The notes below the pieces were generated by a model, which was given only the letters and a program-made list of their open reading frames with translations, did not search any database and was not told the origin of the DNA. The position numbers and the translations under genes were made by a program. Shown here in pieces: positions 7,273 through 8,766 of a stretch of DNA of 8,766 nucleotides. Source of the stretch: Pseudomonadota bacterium. Lineage in GTDB: Bacteria > Pseudomonadota > Gammaproteobacteria > Burkholderiales > Sulfuricellaceae. Each line of letters begins with the position of its first letter. Position 1 is the stretch's first letter. The stretch is taken from NCBI GenBank assembly GCA_021783895.1, contig JAJXTJ010000028.1, positions 1-8,766 on the forward strand. Direction: 5' to 3'.

Positions 7273-8766
7273 TTATCGCTCTGAATTGTCGGGCTTCTTG
7301 TCAGGCTTCGAGCGTCGCTGATCCCCGTTCCCTTTGTCATCCTTACCGCGGTACATGCTGTTGGCCGGTTTGCCGGGCAGATTCGTGTGCTCCTGTTGCG
7401 GGGTTGCCTCGGGGGCGGAGGGCGCACGCCCCGGTGCGGCTCCGCCCCAGTGGGGTTGCGGTATTGCCCGCGCTCTTTCCTGTTCCTGAGCCGCGCGCGG
7501 CGGGGCAATTTCACGCACGGTGCGCGGTGGCGTTGCCGCTTCCTGGGCAGGGGGGCGCGGCGCACCGGTTTCTGTCCTGGTGGGCTGTGCGCGCTCCCTT
7601 ACCACGTTGCCAGGGGCGATGGGTTCTGCTTCGCGCACGGCACGCGGCGGAGTCACCGTTTCGGGGATCGAGGTGCTGGGCGGTCTGGGTTCAGCCCGGT
7701 TGGTCTGGACTCGTTCCCGTATCACGTTGTCAGAGCCGGAGGCGGCAGGTTCGGCTGGCCTTTCCTTGAAGCGCGGCTGAAGCGGCGGGATGGCGCGTTC
7801 CGCCCCGGTCTGAGCGCCGAATTCAGGGCGCTGCAGGTCGCTGGACGGGCGCTTGGGCATCTCTACGTAGTGTTGCTCGGGGGCGGTTCTGGGCGCTTCG
7901 GCGCGCCATGGCAGTCTGGGTACGCTGGGCGGGCGCGTCGATACCACCGGTCGCGACAGCACGCTTTCCGGCGGGCGAGCGCCCTTGCGGGTGCCGGCGA
8001 ACAGGCTTGCCGGGCCGGGTTTTACCGGCAATGCGCCCCGGAAATGCTCCAGTTCATGAGGTTGTGTCACCCGTATCTGCGCATCGTGCACAGGGCCACT
8101 GCCGAAATGCTCCCGCGTCGTGGCGACAACGGCATTGTTCACGCGGGTGTTGCGATAGGTGATGTTGGTTACGTTGACGACCGAGGTCTGATTGATAACC
8201 ACATTATTCACCTCACGCGGGCCATGCCAGCCGCCCCACCAGGGTCTGCCGATGAAACCGGGCCGTCCCCACCATGGGGTCAGAGGTTCGCCCCAGCTGA
8301 GCGCCACCCAGCCCACCCCTGAGCCGCCGAGGCCAACGGATACCTGCGGGCCGACGCCGAAAAACGCCACCAGGGCAGGGGCATACACCGCCCGTTGGAC
8401 TGCCGGGCCTGGGGTCCACGCCCAGTAACCGCCCAGGTAAACCCAGCGGCCATAATGGAACGGAGCCCATCCCCACGGTTCATCGTCGATCCAGGTCCAC
8501 TGGTAGTAGGGATCCCATACCCACCTGCCGGTGCTGTAGGGCGCCCATCCCGGCGAAACGGCTCCGGGCACCCAGACCGGCCCGTAATCCGGCACGACAC
8601 GCCAGCTGCCATAGCGATCCAGGTCGGAGGCGCCGGCGATCCCGGCGGGAAGGTAGCGTTCGCTGACCGCATCGACCGCACTTTCCGTGCGGTCGTAATT
8701 CCATCGATCCCACTGGTCGATCTCCGGCGCCACATAGGTTGTTGCCTGAGCCTCCGGGCCACCCCG
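7273..8766 (-). CDS. DUF6600 domain-containing secreted protein, 5' end outside window
   Basis: The frame is open from the right edge to TAA at 7273 (497 codons visible). A GTG at 8733 is not a credible start, because the frame continues upstream with YVAPEIDQWDRWNYDR-type sequence and the family has a signal peptide and often a FecR-like domain before this point. The visible part begins with the DUF6600 block: a Trp/Tyr-rich stretch YGSWRVVPDYGPVWVP, GWAPYSTGRWVWDP, WTWIDDEPWGWAPFHYGRW and LGGYWAWTPG. A Gly/Trp-rich region and an Asn/Val-rich strand region (NVTNITYRNTRVNNAVV) follow. The C-terminal half is disordered-looking, rich in Pro, Arg, Ala and Glu, with a 40-residue tandem duplication, and ends in a basic Lys/Asp tail. 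It is probably exported; function unknown. It lies directly upstream of rpsT but rpsT has its own promoter. Confidence 0.8.
   Translation of the reverse strand, partial: RGGPEAQATTYVAPEIDQWDRWNYDRTESAVDAVSERYLPAGIAGASDLDRYGSWRVVPDYGPVWVPGAVSPGWAPYSTGRWVWDPYYQWTWIDDEPWGWAPFHYGRWVYLGGYWAWTPGPAVQRAVYAPALVAFFGVGPQVSVGLGGSGVGWVALSWGEPLTPWWGRPGFIGRPWWGGWHGPREVNNVVINQTSVVNVTNITYRNTRVNNAVVATTREHFGSGPVHDAQIRVTQPHELEHFRGALPVKPGPASLFAGTRKGARPPESVLSRPVVSTRPPSVPRLPWRAEAPRTAPEQHYVEMPKRPSSDLQRPEFGAQTGAERAIPPLQPRFKERPAEPAASGSDNVIRERVQTNRAEPRPPSTSIPETVTPPRAVREAEPIAPGNVVRERAQPTRTETGAPRPPAQEAATPPRTVREIAPPRAAQEQERARAIPQPHWGGAAPGRAPSAPEATPQQEHTNLPGKPANSMYRGKDDKGNGDQRRSKPDKKPDNSER
7501..7740 (-). repeat. Two imperfect 120-bp tandem units inside the DUF6600 gene
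   Basis: Matching landmarks recur at exactly 120 bp. CGCACGG occurs at 7514 and 7634, and the ACGTTG core of ACCACGTTGC/ATCACGTTGT recurs at 7601 and 7721. In protein terms each unit is about 40 residues. It starts NV(I/V)RER(V/A)Q, runs through a Pro-rich middle and ends TPPR(A/T)VRE. The units keep reading frame and have diverged at many positions, so the duplication is not recent. The unit phase is arbitrary. Confidence 0.7.

Noticed and set aside
7387..8322. 311-codon plus-strand frame opposite the DUF6600 gene
   Set aside because: It is rich in Gly, Arg and Cys with no domain. The minus-strand frame has the recognisable Trp/Tyr-rich block and stays open to the window edge.

Overview
The window looks like a chromosomal, GC-rich betaproteobacterial housekeeping region. 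The best guess is a Nitrosomonadales-type organism (Gallionella, Sideroxydans or Sulfuricella relatives). This rests on the look of the ArgD, ArgF, YajQ and S20 proteins, the gene order rpsT-argD-argF-argG and the type of intergenic repeat. It is inference, not a database result. I see no phage, transposase, CRISPR, tRNA or rRNA gene.

Layout. Nearly everything is on the minus strand, so transcription runs from the right edge leftwards. First comes the 3' part of a large secreted-type DUF6600 protein gene (7273-8766, start outside the window). Next is rpsT (6886-7152) with a clear sigma70-type promoter and an intrinsic terminator. A 300-bp gap with two hairpins follows, then the arginine genes argD-argF-argG (6585 to 3165), then ppnP-yajQ (3062 to 2228), then a YajL/DJ-1 family gene (2140 to 1598). 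That series converges on a plus-strand class I glutamine amidotransferase gene (655-1371). The amidotransferase gene in turn lies head to head with a secreted retropepsin-like aspartic protease gene (637 down to 2, cut by the left edge). Only 17 bp separate those two start codons.

How the genes work together. ArgD makes acetylornithine, ArgF turns ornithine into citrulline and ArgG turns citrulline into argininosuccinate, so three steps of arginine synthesis are encoded in order. PpnP (nucleoside phosphorolysis), YajQ (nucleotide/c-di-GMP-binding family) and the DJ-1 protein (stress or protein/nucleotide repair family) have no obvious metabolic link to them and may simply be co-transcribed.

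Most unusual feature. The gene 3' ends carry inverted repeats whose arms are themselves short tandem repeats with a 7-9 nt unit. There are four such elements, at 1400-1532, 2156-2222, 3092-3168 and 4399-4475, plus a simpler GTGCGC palindrome at 1560-1590. Two of them share the same design (two units on the left, three on the right) but use different unit sequences, CACAGAG versus CACGGGG. The change is matched on both arms, so pairing has been kept while sequence changed. One element supplies the argF stop codon and another starts directly after the argG stop. This is the best candidate here for an under-described system.
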